A stretch of 64,000 nt of DNA, taken from Balneatrix alpica DSM 16621. Its GTDB lineage: Bacteria; Pseudomonadota; Gammaproteobacteria; Pseudomonadales; Balneatricaceae. The notes below the pieces were generated by a model. It was not told the origin of the DNA. It saw nothing but the letters and a program-made list of their open reading frames with translations, and made no database searches. Location of the stretch: positions 647,589 through 711,588 of the forward strand of contig NZ_KK211039.1 of the NCBI RefSeq assembly GCF_000619885.1. Direction: 5' to 3'. This document shows positions 46,468 to 54,010 of this stretch, one piece after another (position 1 is the first letter of the stretch; each line of letters opens with the position of its first letter). The translations under genes were made by a program, and so were the position numbers.

Positions 46468-47673
46468 TTAACCCTGCTGTTGGGCAGACTGGTGCATTAG
46501 CTGCGATAACGGCAACGCGGCAATCAACCAGGCTATAACAGTCACCACCAGCATCATTTGCAGTAATTGCTGAAACTGCCAACCCCAATCTAGCAAGCTA
46601 CCAAATAGCGCCGGAGATAAGCCCGAGGCAAACACCACCAAGGCGCCATAGCGGGCGCGGTAATAGCCCAGTGCCTCTGCTCCCCAAAGCTGTACCAGCA
46701 AGCTGACTGCCATGGCCTCCTGCATGCCCATGCAGATACCGCCACCTAGTAGGATTAAGGCAACGCCTAGCCCGCCCTGCAGCTGCCATCCCAGCAATAG
46801 GCCCAGCGCAAACGGCAACACAAAGACTAGTGCGACCCGGGCAGCGCCCAACCGGTCCACCGCCGCCCCGCCAAATAATGCTCCGGGAATCTTTACCAAG
46901 CCAAGCAGCAACATCGCCAGGGCATAGCTGGTACTGGAGCTACCCAAGTCAGCATTGAAACGCCCCTGGTAGATAAAGATCCCGGTCAGACAGGCAGGTA
47001 ACAGGCAAAACAGCGGCACTAGGCAAAGAAAGCGTGAATCTCTCCAGGGAGAGGGAAGCCGCACCGCCGCCTGACTCCCCCGCACAGAGGCTGCCGGACG
47101 GCGCAAAGTTTGACAGGGCCACACTAGCAGCCAGGCGGCAGCTATCAATGCCCAAGCTAACCACCAAAACTGCTGCCAACTAATCAAGGCCAGGGCCATC
47201 ACCACCAAAGGCGGCAGCAATGCCTCCGCCAGAGGAAAACCCAGGCCAATTAATGCCAAAGCCCGACCGCGATAAGTGCCTGCCTGACGCCCAACCAGGG
47301 TGCTAGCCCAATGGGTTAACAACCCCTGCCCACAAAAACGTAGTAGCGCCACCCCCAACATGGCGAGCCCCGCCCAGGGCGCAAGCGTTAACAGCCCGAC
47401 TCCCAGACTTAAGCCCAACAAGGTCAACCATAAAAAGCGCCCAGGCGACATCCAGTCCAGGGCCCCGCCTAAACGCATCACCAAAAACGCACTACAGAGC
47501 GTAATGGCAGAATAGAAACTACCGAAACCAGCACTATCGAGTTGCACTTGTTGCTGAATCGGCTGCAAAAACAGGCCAAAGAAGAAGCTTTGTCCCAGCT
47601 GACTGCTCAACACAGCCAATAACCCCACTGCTAATAACTGCGGCTGCTGTTGCAGAAGATCGCGGTAGCTCAT
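46468..47673 (-). CDS. Major facilitator superfamily transporter
   Basis: The 401-residue protein has about twelve membrane segments and an MFS layout with a short central loop (about residues 195-215). Loop 2-3 holds a variant GGALDWMSPGR motif and the second half has the matching GGAAVDRLGAARV. Substrate is not evident. It sits between glpD and the glycerol importer operon on the importer's strand, so it may belong to glycerol metabolism, but it is separated from glpV by a terminator region. Confidence 0.85.
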   Translation of the reverse strand: MSYRDLLQQQPQLLAVGLLAVLSSQLGQSFFFGLFLQPIQQQVQLDSAGFGSFYSAITLCSAFLVMRLGGALDWMSPGRFLWLTLLGLSLGVGLLTLAPWAGLAMLGVALLRFCGQGLLTHWASTLVGRQAGTYRGRALALIGLGFPLAEALLPPLVVMALALISWQQFWWLAWALIAAAWLLVWPCQTLRRPAASVRGSQAAVRLPSPWRDSRFLCLVPLFCLLPACLTGIFIYQGRFNADLGSSSTSYALAMLLLGLVKIPGALFGGAAVDRLGAARVALVFVLPFALGLLLGWQLQGGLGVALILLGGGICMGMQEAMAVSLLVQLWGAEALGYYRARYGALVVFASGLSPALFGSLLDWGWQFQQLLQMMLVVTVIAWLIAALPLSQLMHQSAQQQG

Positions 47674-47723
47674 TCATCCCTCCTGATTGCTAGCCTGAGT
47701 CTATGCCAGCCAAATAGGGATGC

Positions 47724-47754
47724 AAAAAAAATCGGGGCGCTGGGCCCCGATTTT
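47724..47754 (-). terminator. Terminator of the glycerol importer operon
   Basis: AATCGGGGC and GCCCCGATT form a stem; on the minus strand it is followed by a run of T (A-run on +). It lies just after the glpV stop. Confidence 0.88.
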
Positions 47755-47771
47755 CTGCCTGTTACCGATGC

Positions 47772-49514
47772 TTACTTACGGGCATCTTCCCAGGACTTCA
47801 GCAGTTCCGCATAGGGAACGGTTTCCCCTTGCGGCTTCTCGTTAGCCAGCTTGGCCTTAGGTGAGCCAGGCTTGTTCAGCCAGTAGGACGGATCCTGTGG
47901 CTCGTTCAGCTTGGGACCACAACCACCCTGGACACCGGCACGCTCAAGACGCTCCAGAACTTTGTCCTGGGCAGCAGCCAGACCATCCAGTGCTTCCTGG
48001 GGAGTTTTTTCACCGTTAGCGGCTTCTGCAATGTACTGCCACCACAGCTGAGCCAGCTTGGGATAGTCAGGTACGTTGGTACCAGTGGGAGTCCACTGCA
48101 CACGCGCAGGGCTACGGTAGAACTCAACCAAACCACCCAGCTTGGGCGCTGCCTGAGTCATGGCTTCAGAGTTAATGTCAGATTCACGAATCGGAGTCAG
48201 ACCCACCAGAGTCTTCTTCAGGGAGACGGACTTTGACACCACAAACTGAGCATACAACCATGCAGCTAAACGACGCTCTTTAGGTGTAGAGGCCATAAAG
48301 GTCCAGGAACCGGCGTCCTGATAACCCAGTTTCTGGCCTTCTTCCCAGTAAGGACCCTTGGGAGAGGGAGCCATCCGCCATTTGGGAGTACCGTCCTCAT
48401 TGACCACCGGCAGACCTTGCTTGGTCATATCGGCAGTAAAGGCGGTGTACCAGAAGATCTGCTGGGCAATATTACCCTGGGCAGGTACAGGGCCAGCCTC
48501 AGAGAAGGTCATGCCTTGCGCTTCAGGCGGCGCGTACTGGCGCAGCCAGTCCACATACTTGGTAGTCGCATAGACCGCAGCTGGGCCATTGGTGGCACCA
48601 CCACGGGCAACACTGGAGCCCACTGGACGACAGCCATCGACACGGATGCCCCACTCATCTACCGGCAGGCCGTTAGGAATACCTTTGTCGCCAGCACCGG
48701 CCATGGAGAACCAGGCATCGGTGAAACGCCATCCAAGGGATGGGTCTTTCTTACCGTAGTCCATGTGGCCATACACACGCTGACCATCAATTTCTTTCAC
48801 GTGCACACTGAAGAACTCAGCAATATCTTCATAAGCAGACCAGTTCTTGGGAACCCCGAGCTCATAGCCGTAGATTTCCTTGAACTTACTCTTCAGTTCA
48901 GGACGCTCAAACCAATCTGCACGGAACCAGTACAGGTTGGCAAATTGCTGGTCAGGCAGCTGATAGATTTTGCCATCAGGCCCTGTGGTGAAAGACAGAC
49001 CGATAAAATCTTGCAGATCCAAGGTGGGCAGGGTGTATTCCATGCCATCCCCTTCGATCATGTCGCTGATGGGCACCACCTTGCCATAACGGAAGTGAGT
49101 ACCAATCAGGTCAGAGTCGTTGATGTAAGCATCATAGATGTTCTTATCAGACTGCATTTGTGTCTGCAGTTTTTCGACCACGTCCCCTTCTTGAATCAGG
49201 TCGTGGTTAATCTTGATACCGGTGATTTCATAGAAGGCTTTTGCCAGTACTTTAGACTCGTACTCGTGCGTAGTGATCGTTTCCGACGCGACGTTGATTT
49301 CCATTCCACGGAACTCTTTGGCGGCGTCAATAAACCACTGCATCTCTTCCAACTGCTGCTCTTTAGTCAGAGTAGAAACATCAAATTCAGAATCTACCCA
49401 TTTTTTAGCCGCATCTTGGTACTGATCAGCCAGAGCTTCCCAGCTGATACCGGACATCGCCAGCAGCGCGCTCAGCGCCACTGCCTTTTTCAGTTTGTTG
49501 TTATTGTTGTACAT
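47772..49514 (-). CDS. glpV: Glycerol ABC importer binding protein GlpV
   Basis: The 580-residue precursor has a Sec signal peptide (LKKAVALSALLAMSGISWEALA) and a large extracellular solute-binding domain. Its length (about 580, larger than usual CUT1 binding proteins), YGKVVPISDMIEGDG, QFANLYWFRADWFERP, WGIRVDGCRPVGSSVARGGATNGPA and the C-terminal QDPSYWLNKPGSPK fit GlpV of the GlpSTPQUV glycerol system described in Rhizobium. Two or more cysteines may form a disulfide. It is the last gene of the operon, 72 bp after glpU. Confidence 0.9.
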   Translation of the reverse strand: MYNNNNKLKKAVALSALLAMSGISWEALADQYQDAAKKWVDSEFDVSTLTKEQQLEEMQWFIDAAKEFRGMEINVASETITTHEYESKVLAKAFYEITGIKINHDLIQEGDVVEKLQTQMQSDKNIYDAYINDSDLIGTHFRYGKVVPISDMIEGDGMEYTLPTLDLQDFIGLSFTTGPDGKIYQLPDQQFANLYWFRADWFERPELKSKFKEIYGYELGVPKNWSAYEDIAEFFSVHVKEIDGQRVYGHMDYGKKDPSLGWRFTDAWFSMAGAGDKGIPNGLPVDEWGIRVDGCRPVGSSVARGGATNGPAAVYATTKYVDWLRQYAPPEAQGMTFSEAGPVPAQGNIAQQIFWYTAFTADMTKQGLPVVNEDGTPKWRMAPSPKGPYWEEGQKLGYQDAGSWTFMASTPKERRLAAWLYAQFVVSKSVSLKKTLVGLTPIRESDINSEAMTQAAPKLGGLVEFYRSPARVQWTPTGTNVPDYPKLAQLWWQYIAEAANGEKTPQEALDGLAAAQDKVLERLERAGVQGGCGPKLNEPQDPSYWLNKPGSPKAKLANEKPQGETVPYAELLKSWEDARK

Positions 49515-49586
49515 AAGTACCTCTTATTTAGGTCGATGAATGATTTCTATTCGGCACTGCTGTTAAGTCGTCCCTTCGAGTCGTCG

Positions 49587-49859
49587 TCACCCCCATTTCA
49601 TCACGATAAACATCCACACCAGGGCAATAGCGAAGGCCACCCAGATGCTCCAGTCAGTGGCACCTACCACCAGCAGGTGGAGATAGGCGCTTCCCAGTAA
49701 GCCGATAAACAAGCGATCACCACGGGTAGTGCTGATCGGCAAGAAGCCCTTGCGCTCAACACAGGGGGAGCGGATTTCCGCCACCGTCATCACCACCAGA
49801 ATGCAGGCAATCACGCTAAAAAAGGTGGCGGTCGGAACCGTCCAAGCCATCCATTCCAT
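49587..49859 (-). CDS. glpU: Small membrane protein GlpU (DUF2160)
   Basis: The 90-residue protein has three predicted membrane segments (MAWTVPTATFFSVIACILVVMTVAE; LFIGLLGSAYLHLLVVGA; WSIWVAFAIALVWMFIVMKW) and resembles DUF2160, which is encoded between the second permease and the binding protein in glycerol ABC operons. Its role in transport is unknown. AAGGAGG lies 7 bp before the ATG. Confidence 0.88.
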   Translation of the reverse strand: MEWMAWTVPTATFFSVIACILVVMTVAEIRSPCVERKGFLPISTTRGDRLFIGLLGSAYLHLLVVGATDWSIWVAFAIALVWMFIVMKWG

Positions 49860-49871
49860 CTTCAGCCCTCC

Positions 49872-50672
49872 TTACACTCGACCCAGGGCAAAGCCCTTGG
49901 CCACATGGTTACGCACAAACCAGATCACCAGCATGCCAGGCAGGATTGTCAGTACCCCTGCTGCGGCCAGCACGCCCCAATCAATCCCCGACGCCGAGAC
50001 CGTACGCGTCATCACCGCCGCGATGGGTTTGGCATCCACCGAGGTCAGAGTGCGCGCCAGCAGTAGTTCTACCCAAGAGAACATGAAGCAGAAGAAGGCC
50101 GTCACACCGATGCCGGAGCGAATCATGGGGATAAAGATCTTGACGAAGAACTTTGGAAAGCTGTAACCATCGATATAAGCGGTTTCATCGATTTCCTTGG
50201 GAACGCCGGACATAAAGCCTTCCAGAATCCAAACCGCTAGAGGCACGTTGAACAGGCAGTGCGCCAAAGCAACGGCAATATGGGTATCAAACAGCCCAAC
50301 CGAGGAATACAGCTGGAAGAACGGCAACAGGAATACCGCAGGCGGTGCCATCCGGTTGGTCAACAACCAGAAGAACAGATGCTTATCCCCCAGGAACTTA
50401 TATCGGGAAAAAGCATAGGCCGCAGGCAGCGCCACCAGTAGGGAGATGGTGGTATTCATCGCCACGTAGTACAGGGAGTTGAGATAACCCATATACCAAC
50501 TCGGATCGGTAAAAATCACCTTATAGTTGGCCAGGGTGAAATCCTGCGGGAACAGCGTCAGGCCGCCGAGGATTTCAGTATTGCTCTTAAAAGACATGTT
50601 CAGCAGCCAGTAAATCGGTACCAGCAGGAAGAACACATAAGCCAGGAGGACAATGAGTTTACGTGTTTGCAT
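49872..50672 (-). CDS. glpQ: Glycerol ABC importer permease GlpQ
   Basis: The 266-residue permease has six membrane segments and an EAA-like loop (ETAYIDGYSFPKFFVKIFIPMIRSGIG, about residues 170-196). It resembles CUT1 MalG-type permeases and pairs with GlpP. It lies 11 bp after glpP. The name is the transporter glpQ, not the periplasmic phosphodiesterase of the same symbol. Confidence 0.9.
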   Translation of the reverse strand: MQTRKLIVLLAYVFFLLVPIYWLLNMSFKSNTEILGGLTLFPQDFTLANYKVIFTDPSWYMGYLNSLYYVAMNTTISLLVALPAAYAFSRYKFLGDKHLFFWLLTNRMAPPAVFLLPFFQLYSSVGLFDTHIAVALAHCLFNVPLAVWILEGFMSGVPKEIDETAYIDGYSFPKFFVKIFIPMIRSGIGVTAFFCFMFSWVELLLARTLTSVDAKPIAAVMTRTVSASGIDWGVLAAAGVLTILPGMLVIWFVRNHVAKGFALGRV

Positions 50673-50682
50673 AGCGCGCTCC

Positions 50683-51549
50683 TCAGCCTTGTTTGTCGCT
50701 GTGGGTCATGGCGGTGTAGAACACCCAGGACACCAGCAGAATGATGAGGAAGTAAATCAACGAGAAGGCAGCCGCCGGCCCCAGATCAAACTGTCCCACT
50801 GCCATCTTGGTCAGGGTCTGACTGAGGAAGGTGGTGGAATTACCCGGGCCGCCGCCGGTCAGTACAAAGGGCTCGGTGTAGATCATGAAAGAGTCCATGA
50901 AGCGCAGCATCACACCGATCAGCAGCACACTTTTCATTTTCGGCAACTGGATGTGCCAGAAGATTGCCCAATTCGAAGCACGGTCAATACGTGCTGCTTG
51001 ATAGTACACATCCGGGATGGCACGCAGGCCGGAGTAGCACAGCAGCGCCACCAGTGAGGTCCAGTGCCAAACATCCATCAACAGTACCGTGGCCCAGGCA
51101 TCTCCTGCATTGGAGGCATAGTTGTAATCCACCCCAAGACTGGCAAGCGCCCAGCCCATCAGCCCGATATCCGCACGGCCAAAAATCTGCCAAATCGTCC
51201 CGACCACGTTCCAGGGAATCAGCAAGGGAATTGCCAAGACGATCAGAGTCAAGGATGCCCACTTACCCTTGGTTGGCATCGCCAACGCCACCGCAATCCC
51301 CAACGGAATTTCAATCAACAGCACGCAGGCTGAGAAGATAAATTGACGCAGCAAAGAGTCATGCAAACGCGGATCTTGCAGCACATCGCGGTACCAGTCG
51401 GTGCCGACAAAGTAGCGGGTGCTTTGATCAAAGATGTCCTGTACCGAGTAGTTCACCACCGTCATCATCGGAATGATGGCGCTGAAGGCCACCAGCAAGA
51501 ACACCGGTAAGACCAGGAACCAGGCTTTATTATTTTCAATCTTGTTCAT
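50683..51549 (-). CDS. glpP: Glycerol ABC importer permease GlpP
   Basis: The 288-residue permease has six membrane segments (first AWFLVLPVFLLVAFSAIIPMM) and the EAA-like loop YQAARIDRASNWAIFWHIQLPKMK (about residues 199-222). The ATG at 51549 (MNKIENNKAW) follows GGAG by 8 bp and leaves 5 bp to the glpT stop; the longer frame would overlap glpT. It forms the pore with GlpQ. Confidence 0.9.
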   Translation of the reverse strand: MNKIENNKAWFLVLPVFLLVAFSAIIPMMTVVNYSVQDIFDQSTRYFVGTDWYRDVLQDPRLHDSLLRQFIFSACVLLIEIPLGIAVALAMPTKGKWASLTLIVLAIPLLIPWNVVGTIWQIFGRADIGLMGWALASLGVDYNYASNAGDAWATVLLMDVWHWTSLVALLCYSGLRAIPDVYYQAARIDRASNWAIFWHIQLPKMKSVLLIGVMLRFMDSFMIYTEPFVLTGGGPGNSTTFLSQTLTKMAVGQFDLGPAAAFSLIYFLIILLVSWVFYTAMTHSDKQG

Positions 51550-51554
51550 GGTTA

Positions 51555-52643
51555 TTACTCCACCAGATACTCGTCCACATACACTTTCAGCCACTGCTCA
51601 GGGAAGCTGATACGGGTATGCTTCTGGGGAACTTTCTGATCTTCCTGCAGGCGCACCTTGAACTGGTGATTACCCAGACGCAGGGTCAGAATCTTGTAGG
51701 TACCCAAGTCCTCGGTGTGCAACACATCGCACTCATAGGCCTCCTCATAGGGAGTGTCCCAGACGTGGATAAACTCTGGACGAATACCAATTTTGATATT
51801 GTTGCTTGGCACCTCGGCCAGCAGCTTGTTGATCCGCTCCGGCAGCGGCACCTTGATGGTGTCAAACTGCACGCCACCCTCGCAGCGCATCACCTCCACC
51901 AGGTTCATACCGGGGCTGCCGATAAAGAAGCCAACAAAGGTGTGAGCCGGTTTCTCAAACAGTTCCCGCGGGGTACCAAACTGCACAATCTGGCCGCCAT
52001 ACATCACCGCAATCTTGTCCGCGAAGGTGGAAGCCTCCAGCTGATCATGGGTGACGTAGACCATGGTGATATTGAACTGCTCATGGATCTGCTTGAGCTT
52101 GCGCCGTAGCTTCCACTTCAAATGTGGATCGATCACCGTTAGCGGCTCATCGAACAGAATCGCCGATACATCGTCCCGCACCAGGCCGCGCCCCATGGAG
52201 ACCTTCTGCTTTTCATCAGCGGTTAGATTTTTCGCCTTCTTGTTAAGCACCGGATGTAACTCCAGCACCTCGGCGATCTCATTCACCTTAGAGCGCACTT
52301 TGGACTCTGACAGCCCTTGGTTACGCAAGGGGAAAGCCAGGTTGTCAAACACCGTCATGGTGTCGTACACCACCGGGAACTGAAACACCTGGGCAATGTT
52401 GCGTTGCTCCGGCGCCAGGCGGTTCACCTCTTTCTGGTCGAACAGCACCTTACCCTCTGAGGGCACTAATAAGCCGGAGATAATATTCAGCAGCGTACTC
52501 TTGCCGCAGCCGGATGGACCCAGCAGTGCATAGGCACCACCCTGCTCCCAGACATGATCCATCTGCCGAATAGCATAATCCTGCGGGCCGCTTGGCTGGC
52601 GGCTATAACTGTGCGCCAGCCCCTGTAAACGTATTTCAGCCAT
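51555..52643 (-). CDS. glpT: Glycerol ABC importer ATPase GlpT, degenerate signature motif
   Basis: The 362-residue ATPase has canonical Walker A GPSGCGKST (42-50), Walker B AILFDEP (161-167) and switch histidine H199 (YVTHDQ), but the LSGGQ signature reads LTADE (140-144). A TOBE domain ends the protein (about 285-350). Its partner GlpS shows the opposite pattern, so the pair should form one good and one defective ATP site. It starts 8 bp after glpS. The symbol is the ATPase, not the E. coli glycerol-3-phosphate antiporter. Confidence 0.92.
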   Translation of the reverse strand: MAEIRLQGLAHSYSRQPSGPQDYAIRQMDHVWEQGGAYALLGPSGCGKSTLLNIISGLLVPSEGKVLFDQKEVNRLAPEQRNIAQVFQFPVVYDTMTVFDNLAFPLRNQGLSESKVRSKVNEIAEVLELHPVLNKKAKNLTADEKQKVSMGRGLVRDDVSAILFDEPLTVIDPHLKWKLRRKLKQIHEQFNITMVYVTHDQLEASTFADKIAVMYGGQIVQFGTPRELFEKPAHTFVGFFIGSPGMNLVEVMRCEGGVQFDTIKVPLPERINKLLAEVPSNNIKIGIRPEFIHVWDTPYEEAYECDVLHTEDLGTYKILTLRLGNHQFKVRLQEDQKVPQKHTRISFPEQWLKVYVDEYLVE

Positions 52644-52651
52644 GCTTCCTC

Positions 52652-53734
52652 CTAGATACGTCGGCTGGGGGCTTGAATCAGCCCACCATGCAGGTCAAAG
52701 ACGAACAACTTGTGGGTGGGCACATAGACTCGAATGGGCTCATCCACGTCATACTCGTGTACACCGGACAGATGCAGAACGAGGGAGAAGTGATCGTTTT
52801 TCACATGCAGGAAGGTTTCTGAACCGCTGATTTCGGCCAGATCCACGGTGACAGACAGTTCAAGGTCGTCATCATTGCAAGGCACCAAACCAACATGGCT
52901 AGGGCGCACACCAAAGCGATAATTACCCGCTTTAATGCCGCTCAGGTCCTGATTAAGGGGGAAGTGCACATAGTCATCGAAGGTCACCTCAGATTCGGTC
53001 ACCTTGCCATCCAGCAAGTTAATCGGCGGTTCAGAGAACAGCTCTGCGGCGATAACCGAATTAGGACGGTGATAGACCTCAGCCGTTTTCCCCGACTGAA
53101 TAATGCGGCCTTCATGGATGATGGTTGTCGTACCACCTAATGCCAGGGCCTCGTTAGGCTCAGTAGTGGCATAAATCGCGATGGTATTGCGGGATTTGAA
53201 CAGCTCGCGCATTTCCTGGCGCAGCTCTTCGCGCAGTTTGTAATCGAGGTTCACCAGGGGTTCATCGAATAGCACCAAATCGGCATCCTTCACCAACGCC
53301 CGCGCCATCGCAGTACGCTGTTGCTGACCACCGGATAGTTCCAGCGGCAGGCGATGCAAATAGGCCTCGATGTGCAGCATCTCAGCGGTTTCCCGCACCT
53401 TACGGTCGATGACCGCCGCACTCTCTCCAGCTAATCGCAGAGGTGAAGCGATGTTTTCAAACACGCTCAGGTTGGGATAGTTAATGAATTGCTGATACAC
53501 CATGGAGACGTTGCGTTGGCGCACCGGCACGCCGGTGACATCGGCTCCATTCATTAGAATACGGCCAGAGGTAGGTTGATCTAACCCTGCCATCAATCGC
53601 ATCAGTGTAGTTTTTCCGGCCAGTGTCCTCCCGAGGAGAACGTTGAAGGACCCTGGCTCGAAAGTCAGACTGGCATCATCGATATAAAGCTGTTTATCGA
53701 CGACGCGAGTGACATGTTCTAGCGTCAAAGACAT
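52652..53734 (-). CDS. glpS: Glycerol ABC importer ATPase GlpS, switch histidine missing
   Basis: The 360-residue ATPase has Walker A GRTLAGKTT (35-43), Q-loop VYQQFINYP, canonical signature LSGGQ (133-137) and Walker B LVLFDEP, but the switch histidine of YVTHDQ is threonine (T191 in YATTEPNEA). A TOBE domain lies at about 275-350. It is the first gene of glpSTPQUV and faces the sigma-54 regulator gene. A GlpR-like operator and a hairpin lie upstream. Confidence 0.92.
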   Translation of the reverse strand: MSLTLEHVTRVVDKQLYIDDASLTFEPGSFNVLLGRTLAGKTTLMRLMAGLDQPTSGRILMNGADVTGVPVRQRNVSMVYQQFINYPNLSVFENIASPLRLAGESAAVIDRKVRETAEMLHIEAYLHRLPLELSGGQQQRTAMARALVKDADLVLFDEPLVNLDYKLREELRQEMRELFKSRNTIAIYATTEPNEALALGGTTTIIHEGRIIQSGKTAEVYHRPNSVIAAELFSEPPINLLDGKVTESEVTFDDYVHFPLNQDLSGIKAGNYRFGVRPSHVGLVPCNDDDLELSVTVDLAEISGSETFLHVKNDHFSLVLHLSGVHEYDVDEPIRVYVPTHKLFVFDLHGGLIQAPSRRI

Positions 53735-53764
53735 GCTGTGTCCTTAATTGTTGTTATTGCACCC

Positions 53765-53787
53765 GACCGCTGGGTTGGTCAGCGGTC
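53765..53787 (-). other. Hairpin in the glpS leader
   Basis: GACCGCTG and CAGCGGTC form an 8-bp perfect inverted repeat with a 7-base loop about 30-50 bp before glpS. It could affect leader structure; no T-run is present on the operon strand. Confidence 0.5.
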
Positions 53788-53898
53788 ACATGTAGCAATA
53801 CGAAAAGCCAGAATCATGCCAGCTTCATCAACACAGCCTGAAAAAACACTTTATCCTTTATAAATCAACTATTTAAAATAAAATCCTGCTCTTTCCAA

Positions 53899-53918
53899 AA
53901 TGTTCGCTAGCGAAAATG
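53899..53918. promoter_or_regulatory. GlpR-like operator before the glycerol importer operon
   Basis: AATGTTCGCTAGCGAAAATG contains the 12-bp perfect palindrome TTCGCTAGCGAA (53903-53914) and closely matches the GlpR operator pattern ATGTTCG-N4-CGAACAT with small deviations in the right half. Confidence 0.65.
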
Positions 53919-53964
53919 AACAGTACAAACTGTTGACTTTACACAGGGACTGACAACAGAATCT

Positions 53965-53986
53965 GTTCAACCTGAACACTCGTGAA
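53965..53986. promoter_or_regulatory. GTTCA/TGAAC inverted repeat near the activator gene
   Basis: GTTCA-ACC-TGAAC at 53965-53977 is followed by a further TGAAC one turn away. It lies about 30 bp before the regulator start and could be a binding site for it (autoregulation or upstream activation of glpS). Confidence 0.35.
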
Positions 53987-54010
53987 CAATAACAATCTGG
54001 GGTCAGGGCC

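Noticed and set aside
48417-49700. A 427-codon + strand frame opposite glpV
   Set aside because: Shadow of the glpV coding sequence with no family features.
53805-53830. Sigma-54 promoter facing glpS (TGGC ... TTGC on the minus strand)
   Set aside because: The GG-to-GC interval is 11 bp rather than the required 10, so the match is probably chance.
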